Numbered from the stretch's first letter, positions 1 through 6,338 are shown. The stretch is DNA of 7,691 bases from Hyphomicrobiales bacterium (GCA_002746425.1 NVXB01000031.1:554-8244), one strand, 5' to 3'. Translations and numbers: made by a program. The notes: generated by a model not told the origin, from the sequence alone.

Positions 1-288
1 GGCCTCATGCCCGGCACTGGTCTGGCCCGCCAGCAAAATGCAATTGTCAAATTTGTCTGGAAGCGGGTCATGCCGATGTTGTCCAGTTTTGTCGATGGGG
101 TAAGTTCACCAGAACGGTCCGCGACATTTTTGGTCGACAATCTGATCCTTGGACAGCGCGAATATCCTTCCGGCGCACATGTCGAGTTCACTGGAGACCC
201 CGCACCTGCAAGTGAACAAGCTCAGGATTTGAATGCAGCAATACGCTTTCTGGCAGAGGTAAGATCTCCGTTTGAAGACAATAGTTGA
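1..288 (+). CDS. C-terminal part of a short-chain dehydrogenase/reductase (SDR), 5' end outside the window
   Basis: The frame is open from base 1 to a TGA at 286-288, giving about 95 residues of an incomplete protein. It begins GLMPGTGLAR, which resembles the segment after the catalytic Tyr/Lys in SDRs of the protochlorophyllide-reductase-like group (PGLMPGTGLAR). Farther on, SSPERSATFLVDNLI resembles the following C-terminal helix, where PERSG/PERSA is common in these proteins. The Rossmann nucleotide-binding motif and the YxxxK active site would lie upstream and cannot be checked. Members are cytosolic NAD(P)-dependent oxidoreductases; the substrate cannot be inferred. The first ATG (base 7) lies inside the domain and is not the true start. 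The gene converges on the dinB-family gene, and no clear terminator hairpin separates them. Confidence 0.6.
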   Translation, partial: GLMPGTGLARQQNAIVKFVWKRVMPMLSSFVDGVSSPERSATFLVDNLILGQREYPSGAHVEFTGDPAPASEQAQDLNAAIRFLAEVRSPFEDNS

Positions 289-350
289 GGTTTTTGTGGA
301 CTTGATTGTTTCGAATAAGCCGACATTCAACAGACTGAGAAAACTACGGC

Positions 351-863
351 CTATGCGCCTTTGGCGGCCATTTCGTGCTGGTAGTACAAAATATCCAGGG
401 CCGGAGGGCTTATTCCGGCCTGATTGAGCATGCAATGCACCTGTCCGCGGTGATGAGTTTGATGGTTGAAGAAATGCGCCAGCGCAGGCTCTAAAACCTG
501 CTCAACCGTTTCTGGAGTGGTAATCGGCGTATAGATAAAGGTGCCTTGCAATGTGGCATCATCCAGCGCGCCTACATAGCTTATGATGCGCGCATCCTCG
601 GCGTTTCGCTCCGCGCGCAAAGCCGCCCAATCCTCAAACGGTGCTTGGTCGAGCTTTTGGTAGGTTTTGCCACTGGCGGTAAAGCGCTGCATCCACACCC
701 GGTCGCCAACAATGAGATGGTTGAGGGTGTTGTGGATCGAGCCAAAAAAGCTGTTGCGATCCTTCTTGCGCGCTTCATCGCTCAATGGCTCGCAAGCATC
801 ATAAAGCAAAGTATTGGCCCATTCATTATAGGCGGCGAACATCTGAAAATAGGATTGGTGCAT
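351..863 (-). CDS. DinB-family (four-helix bundle, putative metal-dependent) protein
   Basis: This 170-residue protein has the usual DinB/YfiT-like length. The three metal-ligand histidines are recognisable: H49 in the helix around NTLNHLIVGDRVW, and H134 and H138 in the HxxxHRGQ motif near the C terminus (HFFNHQTHHRGQ). The N-terminal helix, with Y12NEWAN, is also typical. The family folds as a four-helix bundle binding a divalent metal; some members are thiol-dependent transferases or hydrolases, but most have unknown substrates, so no reaction is assigned. An in-frame ATG 13 codons upstream (base 902) exists, but ATG 863 is preferred: GAGG lies about six bases before it and family similarity starts there. 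It is divergent from the zinc-ribbon gene, with about 105 bases between starts, and converges on the SDR gene. Confidence 0.85.
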   Translation of the reverse strand: MHQSYFQMFAAYNEWANTLLYDACEPLSDEARKKDRNSFFGSIHNTLNHLIVGDRVWMQRFTASGKTYQKLDQAPFEDWAALRAERNAEDARIISYVGALDDATLQGTFIYTPITTPETVEQVLEPALAHFFNHQTHHRGQVHCMLNQAGISPPALDILYYQHEMAAKGA

Positions 864-969
864 AAAATTCCTCGATGAACTGGGTCTGAATATGGTGTTC
901 AATACAGGTACAAGGCCAATGCGTCATCCTGCAAGCAATCAATGATGATAGATAATCAGGAGCAGGATG

Positions 970-1704
970 ATGGGCCGCTTTAAATCACAACAAGATACTT
1001 ATGCCGAGTTTGCCGAGCACCCCCGCTATGGTCGCCGGCCATGCTTCAACGATTTGGTGCCAAAAGTAGGCCGTGACGAGAAATTCGTCATGATGACCAT
1101 GTGCCGAGGTGGCATAAAGGGCACGGCCATTGAAGCCGACATGGAAAGCCAGCATGGCGCAGCCTATTATTTCAAATATTATTTTGATGAGGCGCTCAAA
1201 TGCGTTGATTGCTTTCGGCAATTCATCTTTTTCGCCAAAGAGAAGAAATATCGCTGCGACGCGTTGGGCTACCACATCGATGCGGTTAGTACGCGCTGTT
1301 ATGATTGCCGGCAGGTCAAAACCGCCTCCAAGCGCAATCAAAAGCGTTACGGCGAATTACAACATATCGAAAATCGTACTTTGGATCAAAACATCGAGAT
1401 GGCGGAAATCTGTCTGTCATTGCTGGAAGACGCCTATTTGGGCATGGGGCAGGTCCAGATTGTGCGCATGCTGCTCAACAGCATTGCCCGGCAAGATGAG
1501 ACCAACGGCCAGTTAGAACCGATGCTCGTAAGGCTGCATGACTATGAAGCGGTCGCCGAGCGCATTAAGGCCGACATAGCCCAAGCGGGCGCTTTGCCCG
1601 GATATAATTTGAGCAAAGCCGCCAATTTGGAGATGCAATTCCGTGCAAAAATGAGCGATCATTGGCGTCAGATCAGAGTGTCCAGGCTGCTTGCTAATTC
1701 TTGA
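970..1704 (+). CDS. uncharacterised protein with a central zinc-ribbon-like four-cysteine motif
   Basis: The product is about 244 residues. Two CxxC knuckles (C79/C82 and C111/C114, counted from the ATG at 967) are separated by 28 residues. The stretch CVDCFRQFIFF...KKY...CYDCR resembles the 'probable zinc-ribbon' family (zf-trcl type), where CxxCxxxFxF is followed by a second CxxCR and a basic patch. Here that patch is about residues 115-128, rich in K and R. The flanking segments (about 78 residues N-terminal, 125 C-terminal) are not ones I recognise; the C-terminal part looks helical with no membrane span or signal peptide. A zinc-binding, perhaps nucleic-acid-binding, cytosolic protein is a reasonable inference, nothing more. 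Two ATGs are adjacent (967, 970); AGGAG at 958-962 is better spaced for 970. The GST gene follows about 107 bases downstream on the same strand. Confidence 0.75.
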   Translation: MGRFKSQQDTYAEFAEHPRYGRRPCFNDLVPKVGRDEKFVMMTMCRGGIKGTAIEADMESQHGAAYYFKYYFDEALKCVDCFRQFIFFAKEKKYRCDALGYHIDAVSTRCYDCRQVKTASKRNQKRYGELQHIENRTLDQNIEMAEICLSLLEDAYLGMGQVQIVRMLLNSIARQDETNGQLEPMLVRLHDYEAVAERIKADIAQAGALPGYNLSKAANLEMQFRAKMSDHWRQIRVSRLLANS

Positions 1705-1811
1705 TCGATTATGCGTTTGTCGGTCTGGCTAAGCGCACCGCATGCCTGTAAAACCGATAAGAATGTTTGCTGCAACGATTGAATGGCAGCGCGATCTTTT
1801 CGGAGAAATTT

Positions 1812-2465
1812 ATGACACTGGTTTTGTACGATCTATGCGCGGAAGATGAGAGCCGACGTTTTAGCCCCTATTGCTGGCGTATCAAGCGGGCCTTGCAGCA
1901 TAAGGGCCTTGCGTTTGAAACCGTGCCGGTGCCGTTCAACAAAATCGCCTGTATTGAGGGCAATACCAGCAAAACAGTGCCGGTGCTGAAGCACGGCGAC
2001 ACCATCATCAGTGATTCATTCCAAATCGCCGAATACATCGATGATTTAGCGCCCGATGCGCCCAAATTGTTTGGCAGTGAAGACACCAAGGCGCTGTGCC
2101 GGTTCGTCGAGGCGTGGACGTATTCCGCGCTGCACCCCGGCATTGTGCGCATGGTGGTGAAGGATATTCACGACATTTTGGACGATGAGAACAAAGAGTA
2201 TTTTCGCAGCACCCGCGAACCGGCGATGAAATCCACTTTGGAAGCCATGCATGCGGAGCGTGATGATTATCGCGTTGCGTTTCAGAAAAATCTGCTGGCG
2301 CTCGATTTGATGCTGCGCGGGCAGCCGTTTATTGGCGGCAAGGCGCCGAATTACGCTGATTTCATCGTCTACGGATCGCTGAAATGGCCCGCCGAATGCA
2401 GCGATTATGATGTGCTACCGAACAAACAGCGCATCCGCGAATGGTATGAGCGGTTGGATGGCTAG
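1812..2465 (+). CDS. glutathione S-transferase family protein (LigE/LigF-like)
   Basis: This 217-residue protein has the normal cytosolic GST length. The N-terminal thioredoxin-like domain spans about residues 1-80. FSPYCWRIKRALQHKGL (about 17-33) is the active-site loop and first helix, with S18 and C21 near the expected catalytic position. TVPVL supplies the conserved cis-proline (P57), and the D68-S69 pair is the expected gamma-glutamyl contact of glutathione. The helical C-terminal domain contains GQPFIGGKAPNYADF, with the N-capping and Asp residues typical of GSTs. The SPYCWR loop resembles the beta-etherase/LigE-LigF-like group of alphaproteobacteria, but the substrate is not predictable. 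An earlier in-frame ATG at 1767 is rejected: GGAG at 1802-1805 sits well before ATG 1812, and GST similarity starts there. The gene could be cotranscribed with the zinc-ribbon gene. Confidence 0.88.
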   Translation: MTLVLYDLCAEDESRRFSPYCWRIKRALQHKGLAFETVPVPFNKIACIEGNTSKTVPVLKHGDTIISDSFQIAEYIDDLAPDAPKLFGSEDTKALCRFVEAWTYSALHPGIVRMVVKDIHDILDDENKEYFRSTREPAMKSTLEAMHAERDDYRVAFQKNLLALDLMLRGQPFIGGKAPNYADFIVYGSLKWPAECSDYDVLPNKQRIREWYERLDG

Positions 2466-2511
2466 TATTTGGGGCGAAATCGAGTAGCCACCACCATACG
2501 CACCACACTCT

Positions 2512-2523
2512 ACGTCATCCCAA
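2512..2523 (+). repeat. truncated repeat-unit fragment next to element A
   Basis: The 12 bases acgtcatcccaa occur at 2512-2523 and again at 2531-2542, where they open the left arm of the complete element A. The first copy stops matching soon after, so it looks like a broken or partially duplicated unit. The two copies are 19 bases apart. Confidence 0.5.
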
Positions 2524-2531
2524 ACACTCCA

Positions 2532-2655
2532 CGTCATCCCAAGACTTGATCTTGGGATCCAGCCGGCACTGGTCGTTAATTGGGTTGCTACCGGTTTTCC
2601 AGTCCAGCGAAGCGGCTGCGTTCTCTGGATACCAAGATCAAGTCTTGGTATGACG
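2532..2655. repeat. paired-hairpin repeat element A (31-base inverted arms, 62-base spacer)
   Basis: The left arm (2532-2562) and the reverse complement of the right arm (2625-2655) agree at 29 of 31 bases. Each arm is itself a small hairpin: an 8-bp stem (left arm TCCCAAGA/TCTTGGGA) around the pentaloop CTTGA, flanked outside by CGTCA and TCCAG. The two differences between arms fall on the two partners of one stem pair (C2538-G2556 on the left, A-T on the right), so both small hairpins stay intact. Repeats of this general sequence are common between genes in alphaproteobacteria. The element lies just after the GST gene and could affect mRNA ends; no transposase is associated. Confidence 0.85.
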
Positions 2656-2771
2656 GGGGAGGGTGTGGTTGCTGTTTGCGGTTAAGCTTGCAGCTCTTGC
2701 TGCTGCTACAACATTTGCAATTAAATTGACCTCCGCATCCCACCCACAACCATCATCCCACCACACTCTTC

Positions 2772-2892
2772 GTCATCCTCGGGCTTGACCCGGGGACCCA
2801 CAGCGCATGCGGCAGAGTTTTCACCAACGAATGGTCGTTTTCACTCAGTCGGGGACGTGGTTATGGGTCCCCGGGTCAAGCCCGAGGATGAC
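2772..2892. repeat. paired-hairpin repeat element B (29-base perfect inverted arms, 63-base spacer)
   Basis: The left arm (2772-2800) is exactly repeated, inverted, at 2864-2892. It is the same family as element A: CGTCATCC opening, CTTGA loop and a GGGA-C/T-CCA close, but with a GC-rich stem instead of an AT-containing one. Arm length and spacer length are almost the same as in A, although the spacer sequences show no clear similarity. Together the elements occupy much of the 2466-2968 gap. I see no gene in the rest of that gap. Confidence 0.85.
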
Positions 2893-2948
2893 TGTGGGGA
2901 TAGGCGCGGCGGCAAGGCAATTGCAGTACAGCCGGTTCATTGATCGAA

Positions 2949-2974
2949 AATTGAGCCTGTGCTCTGGCTCAATT
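2949..2974. terminator. hairpin overlapping the stop of the small ORF; possible weak bidirectional terminator
   Basis: A perfect 9-bp stem (aattgagcc, 2949-2957; ggctcaatt, 2966-2974) encloses an 8-base loop. On the plus strand it is followed by GG and then five T. On the minus strand the stem end runs directly into a short T run (ATTTTCG). The minus-strand stem contains the TGA of the 52-codon ORF. The T tracts are short, so terminator function is uncertain. Confidence 0.4.
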
Positions 2975-3127
2975 GGTTTTTCTGAAGCTATTTGCTTCCA
3001 AATAATTTGAAGTGAATTCAGAAACCACATCGCCAATCAGCCAATCAACGGCAAAATACCCCGGAACAAATATGACAAACAACAACAGCCAATTTGTGGG
3101 TTTCATTTTTTGAGGTCTGTCGTTCAT
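2969..3127 (-). CDS. small putative single-span membrane protein (52 aa), unrecognised
   Basis: Translating the minus strand from ATG at 3127 gives an uninterrupted 52-codon frame ending in TGA at 2971-2969. The product has a basic, polar N terminus (MNDRPQKMKPTN), one hydrophobic segment from about W13 to G32 (WLLLFVIFVPGYFAVDWLIG), and a mixed, polar C-terminal tail. The layout suggests an inner-membrane protein with the N terminus inside. I do not recognise a family. The ribosome-binding site is weak (AGAG five bases before ATG); an internal ATG at codon 8 has none. It lies about 160 bases beyond the catalase stop on the same strand, with a hairpin between, so it probably has its own transcript; a TTGACA hexamer occurs upstream but has no well-spaced -10 partner. 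Its length is short enough for chance, so this is a candidate. Confidence 0.45.
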   Translation of the reverse strand: MNDRPQKMKPTNWLLLFVIFVPGYFAVDWLIGDVVSEFTSNYLEANSFRKTN

Positions 3128-3241
3128 GGCATCTCTATGGCGCGTTATACTGGCTAATTTCGATTGTTATATTTCCTGTAAAGGTTGCACGGTAATTATG
3201 CACAATCAATGGTGTCAATTTTGTCAGTTGCATCAAATATC

Positions 3242-3269
3242 TCACCTTCGGAGCGAACCCCGAAGGTGA
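3242..3269 (-). terminator. candidate terminator hairpin downstream of katA
   Basis: A perfect 10-bp GC-rich stem (tcaccttcgg, 3242-3251; ccgaaggtga, 3260-3269) with an 8-base loop lies 15 bases after the catalase stop on the minus strand. The following bases are only moderately T-rich (GATATTTGAT), so it may be a weak intrinsic terminator or a 3'-end stabilising hairpin. Confidence 0.6.
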
Positions 3270-3284
3270 TGGTTGTTACTTCAA

Positions 3285-4724
3285 TCAAGCCCCAAGCGCC
3301 TTACGCACGCCATTGCCATACGCCATATCAACCGCATCGAAATGCACCAGCTGGCGATCGATAATCTCCTGCGGAACACCCTGCATGGCAGCGGCGATGT
3401 TGGAGAATAGGCGGCTCTTCTGCCCGTCATCAAACAGATCAAACAACGCTTTTACCTGCCGATAATCATCATTGCCATCACGGTGATTATAACGGTCCAT
3501 CGCGCCGGAAATCGCCAGAGCAGGCTCAGCCTGGCTGTTATCCTCAACCGGGCCGTTCACAGAATTTGGCTCATAATAGGCATCTGGATTGCCGCTTTGC
3601 TGGCCCATAAAGTTCATCGAACCATCCTTGTGATAGTGATGCACCGGGCATTTGGGCGCGTTCACGGGCAGGGACTCGTAATGGGTGCCAAGGCGGTAAC
3701 GGTGCGCATCGGCGTATGAGAACAGCCGAGCCTGCAACACTTTGTCGGGCGAAAAGCCAATACCCGGCACAATGTTGGAGGGTGAGAACGCAGCTTGCTC
3801 GATTTCCGCGAAATAATTCTCCGGATTGCGGTTCAGCTCCATCTCGCCAACTTCGATCAGCGGATAATCGCCATGGGGCCACACTTTGGTCAGATCAAAC
3901 GGGTTGTACCATGTGCTGCCAACATCGCTTTCCGGCATGATTTGAACAAACACTTTCCATTTGGGGAAATCGCCGCTGTCAATCGAGCCATAAAGATCTT
4001 CCTGATAGCTTTCGCGCGTTTGGCCAACCACATCGGCGGCCTCACCATTGGTCAAAAACTTGTGGCCCTGCACGGTTTTGAAATGGAACTTTACCCAGCA
4101 ACGCTCATTATCGCCATTGATAAAGCTATAGGTGTGCGAGCCGTAGCCGTTCATAAAACGCGGGGAAGGCGGCAGACCGCGATCCGACATCAAGATCGTT
4201 ACCTGATGCAGGCTTTCTGGAGAGAGCGACCAATAATCCCACATCGCCGTGCCAGAGCGCATGTTGGTTTTGGGGTGGCGCTTTTGGGTGTGGATGAAAT
4301 CCGGGAATTTATACGGGTCGCGAATGAAGAACACCGGCGTGTTGTTGCCAACCAAATCCCAGTTGCCTTCATCGGTGTAGAATTTAAGCGAGAAGCCGCG
4401 CACATCGCGCTCGGCATCGGCTGCGCCCATTTCGCCAGCAACGGTCGAGAACCGGGCCAACATGTCGGTTTTCTTGCCAATCTCGCCAAAAATAGAGGCT
4501 TTGGAGAACTGCGAAATATCATTGGTAACGGTAAAAGTGCCATGCGCACCCCAACCCTTGGCATGCACAACGCGCTCGGGAATACGCTCGCGGTTTTGAT
4601 GCGCCAGTTTTTCAATCAGCTGATAATCCTGCATCATGACGCCGCCCTGCGGCCCCGCTGTCAGCGAATTCTGGTTGTCGGAAACGGGTGCGCCTGCGGT
4701 CGTGGTCAGTGTTTTACGTGTCAT
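3285..4724 (-). CDS. katA: monofunctional haem catalase, small-subunit type (KatA)
   Basis: This enzyme dismutates hydrogen peroxide to water and oxygen in the cytosol. At 479 residues it is a small-subunit, clade-3-like catalase and appears complete. The opening TTTAGAPVSDNQNSLTAGP is the family N-terminal arm. The distal catalytic His is H54 in RVVHAKGWGAHG, and the catalytic Asn is N127 in WDLVGNNTP. The proximal haem-ligand Tyr is Y337 in RLFSYADAHRYRLG. There is no C-terminal flavodoxin-like domain of the large-subunit type. ATG 4724 is supported by GGAGAGG just upstream and by the N-terminal family match. It is divergent from oxyR across a 145-base gap with tandem half-sites, the classic arrangement for peroxide-induced, OxyR-controlled catalase. 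A hairpin follows the stop. Confidence 0.97.
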   Translation of the reverse strand: MTRKTLTTTAGAPVSDNQNSLTAGPQGGVMMQDYQLIEKLAHQNRERIPERVVHAKGWGAHGTFTVTNDISQFSKASIFGEIGKKTDMLARFSTVAGEMGAADAERDVRGFSLKFYTDEGNWDLVGNNTPVFFIRDPYKFPDFIHTQKRHPKTNMRSGTAMWDYWSLSPESLHQVTILMSDRGLPPSPRFMNGYGSHTYSFINGDNERCWVKFHFKTVQGHKFLTNGEAADVVGQTRESYQEDLYGSIDSGDFPKWKVFVQIMPESDVGSTWYNPFDLTKVWPHGDYPLIEVGEMELNRNPENYFAEIEQAAFSPSNIVPGIGFSPDKVLQARLFSYADAHRYRLGTHYESLPVNAPKCPVHHYHKDGSMNFMGQQSGNPDAYYEPNSVNGPVEDNSQAEPALAISGAMDRYNHRDGNDDYRQVKALFDLFDDGQKSRLFSNIAAAMQGVPQEIIDRQLVHFDAVDMAYGNGVRKALGA

Positions 4725-4795
4725 AGCCTCTCCATTCAGTGCTCAATTGGTCCGGTAAAGCGCGCCGCAAATGTCTCATCACAAGGCGGTGCGCT

Positions 4796-4832
4796 CTATA
4801 TCGTGACTATCTGCTGTTATCGTGATAATATC
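4796..4832. promoter_or_regulatory. probable OxyR operator between katA and oxyR
   Basis: CTAT occurs at 4796-4799 and 4807-4810, 11 bases apart, followed by TATC at 4818-4821 and 4829-4832. A 12-bp dyad, TTATC-GT-GATAA, lies at 4817-4828, and TATCGTGA is directly repeated (4799-4806, 4818-4825). Half-sites of ATAG/CTAT type at about one-helical-turn spacing match how tetrameric OxyR binds in E. coli. Position in the divergent gap supports control of both genes. I could not assign -35 and -10 boxes with confidence. Confidence 0.55.
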
Positions 4833-4869
4833 CAATCGCAATAAACGTTGAATGCGATAGGAAAAACCT

Positions 4870-5775
4870 ATGATCACTTTAAAGCAACTGCGCTATCTGG
4901 AAGCGATTGCCCAAACCGGGCATTTTGGCCGCGCGGCAGAGCTGGTGCACATCTCGCAGCCCGCATTATCGGCGCAGATACGAGCGCTGGAAGATCGCCT
5001 TGGCACAATACTGGTGGAGCGGCTTTCCAACGGTGCGCGGCTTACCACCGTTGGTGAGGATATCGCGGCGCGGGCCAAGAAAATCCTCTCGGCGGTGGGC
5101 GAATTACAGGAGGCGGCAAAAATGTCTCAAGGCGTGCTGGCGGGCCGGGTGCGGCTTGGCATTATCCCCAGCATCGCGCCGTATTTCCTGCCAAAACTAC
5201 TGCCGGAGCTGGATGTGCGCTTTCCGCAATTGCAGCTTGAATTGCGCGAAACCATAACCGAACAATTGATGCGCGAACTGATGGATGGCGCGCTGGATGT
5301 GGTGATCCTTAGCCTGCCGATTGATGAGCCGACCATTGAAACCCGCGCCTGCTTTTTCGACCCGTTTGTGCTGGCCTGCGCCAAAAGCCGCGACTTGCGC
5401 GCCGATAACAGCCGGTTTCCAGCCAAGGACATTCTCAACGAGCAAACATTACTGTTGATGGAAGATGGCCATTGCCTGCGCGATCAGACCCTAAAAGTGT
5501 GGGAATCCGAGCTGACTGGTGCGCGGCGCAGCGGCGGGGTGAGTAATATGGCGACGCTGACCCATTTGGTGGAGCAGGATCGCGGCGTGGCGTTGCTGCC
5601 AGAGCTGTTCATCAACTGCGAAAGCGGCCTGTCGGAGCGGGTCAATCTCATCCGGTTGGGCAACCCGGAACCGGGGCGGCAGATTGGCGTGGTGTGGCGC
5701 AAAACCCATCCGCGCGGCAGTGATTTTGATGCTTTGGCCAAGCTGGTGCGCGAGATTGGCACACAGCAAGCTTGA
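4870..5775 (+). CDS. oxyR: OxyR-type LysR-family peroxide-responsive regulator
   Basis: This 301-residue protein has the usual OxyR length. The N-terminal winged helix-turn-helix spans about residues 1-60 (MITLKQLRYLEAIAQTGHFGRAAELVHISQPALSAQIRALE), a strong LysR-family match. The C-terminal part is the substrate-binding-like sensor domain. The OxyR signature EDGHCLRDQ is present with C202 at the place of the peroxide-sensing C199 of E. coli OxyR. At the place of the resolving C208, nine residues on, this protein has W211; other cysteines are C161, C170 and C250. TAGGA at 4858-4862 is well spaced for ATG 4870. Divergence from katA supports the OxyR assignment over other LysR regulators. It probably activates katA under peroxide and represses itself, by analogy. 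Its stop is 89 bases before ndk. Confidence 0.92.
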   Translation: MITLKQLRYLEAIAQTGHFGRAAELVHISQPALSAQIRALEDRLGTILVERLSNGARLTTVGEDIAARAKKILSAVGELQEAAKMSQGVLAGRVRLGIIPSIAPYFLPKLLPELDVRFPQLQLELRETITEQLMRELMDGALDVVILSLPIDEPTIETRACFFDPFVLACAKSRDLRADNSRFPAKDILNEQTLLLMEDGHCLRDQTLKVWESELTGARRSGGVSNMATLTHLVEQDRGVALLPELFINCESGLSERVNLIRLGNPEPGRQIGVVWRKTHPRGSDFDALAKLVREIGTQQA

Positions 5776-5820
5776 AAAATGCTTGCAGGTACTCGCCCCA
5801 AAAGCTAAGGAAACGCAACT

Positions 5821-5836
5821 TTGCGCGCGCGCGCAA
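5821..5836. other. 16-bp perfect alternating GC palindrome in the ndk leader
   Basis: ttgcgcgcgcgcgcaa is self-complementary, and its central 14 bases alternate strictly between purine and pyrimidine, a composition favourable to Z-form DNA or cruciform structure. It lies 29 bases before the ndk start in the oxyR-ndk gap. A weak promoter-like pair just upstream (CTTGCA at 5782-5787, 17 bases, CTAAGG at 5805-5810) would put the palindrome at or near the transcript start. Function is unknown. Confidence 0.4.
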
Positions 5837-5864
5837 CCCTTCCACCGTACAAACGAGTTTTAAA

Positions 5865-6287
5865 ATGGCTATCGAACGCACATTCTCCATCATCAAACCA
5901 GATGCAACCAAGCGCAACCTAACTGGCAAAATCGTTGCTAAATTTGAAGAAGCTGGTCTGCGCATTGTTGCCAGCAAGCGCATCCACATGAGCCTCGAAC
6001 AGGCCCAGGGTTTTTACGCAGTGCACAAAGAGCGTCCGTTCTATGGTGAATTGGTCGACTCCATGATTTCCGAGCCTGTTGTTGTGCAGGTTCTGGAAGG
6101 CGAAAACGCCATTCTCAAAAACCGCGAAATCATGGGCGCAACCAACCCAAGCGAAGCTGCTGATGGCACCATCCGCAAGGAATTCGCCCTTTCCATCGGC
6201 GAAAACTCCGTCCACGGCTCCGATGCGCCAGAGACAGCTGCAGAAGAAATCAAATTCTTCTTCTCCGATGACGAGATTGTTGGCTAA
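5865..6287 (+). CDS. ndk: nucleoside diphosphate kinase
   Basis: Ndk transfers the gamma-phosphate of ATP to nucleoside diphosphates through a phosphohistidine and so balances the NTP and dNTP pools. The 140-residue length is standard for bacterial Ndk. The opening MAIERTFSIIKPDA includes K11 of the nucleotide site, and N114-S-V-H117-G-S-D is the active-site signature with H117 the phosphorylated residue. RPFYGELVDSM and GATNPSEAADGTIR are the usual conserved blocks. An in-frame ATG at 5772 would add 31 unrelated residues and overlap the oxyR stop, so ATG 5865 is chosen; only a weak GAG (5855-5857) precedes it. A strong terminator follows. A diverged copy of the last 20 codons and the start of the 3' flank lies at 7462-7541. 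Confidence 0.97.
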   Translation: MAIERTFSIIKPDATKRNLTGKIVAKFEEAGLRIVASKRIHMSLEQAQGFYAVHKERPFYGELVDSMISEPVVVQVLEGENAILKNREIMGATNPSEAADGTIRKEFALSIGENSVHGSDAPETAAEEIKFFFSDDEIVG

Positions 6288-6310
6288 GCCAAATTTTTGA
6301 TTTGCATTAG

Positions 6311-6338
6311 AAGGCGCGGTTAACCCCGCGCCTTTTTT
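6311..6338 (+). terminator. intrinsic terminator of ndk
   Basis: A perfect 9-bp GC-rich stem (aaggcgcgg, 6311-6319; ccgcgcctt, 6326-6334) with loop ttaacc runs into six T (6333-6338), 23 bases after the ndk stop. It has no T tract on the minus strand, so it serves ndk rather than the converging reductase gene. Confidence 0.92.

Noticed and set aside
399..420. GGCCGGA/TCCGGCC 7-bp stem
   Set aside because: It lies inside the DinB-family coding region near its 3' end with no T tract; likely chance.
106..435. A 109-codon minus-strand frame
   Set aside because: It overlaps the dinB-family gene in another frame and the antisense of the SDR end; no domain or start signal.
864..902. Upstream in-frame start for the DinB-family protein
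   Set aside because: The extra 13 residues have no family similarity, and the better ribosome-binding site precedes the ATG at 863.
2807..3036. Two frames (67 codons plus, 63 codons minus) through repeat element B
   Set aside because: Both read through the right repeat arm (WVPGSSPRMT and VILGLDPGT peptides), which are commonly mis-annotated translations of this repeat type.
3795..4844. A 349-codon plus-strand open frame
   Set aside because: It lies antisense to the catalase gene, which has full family motifs; the frame is open because of the catalase's codon composition and shows no recognisable domain.
5766..5786. gcaagc/gcttgc stem over the oxyR stop as a terminator
   Set aside because: Only 6 bp, AT-rich loop, no T tract after it.
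5772..5864. Upstream in-frame start for Ndk
   Set aside because: It would add 31 residues unlike any Ndk, overlap the oxyR stop, and place the GC palindrome inside coding sequence.
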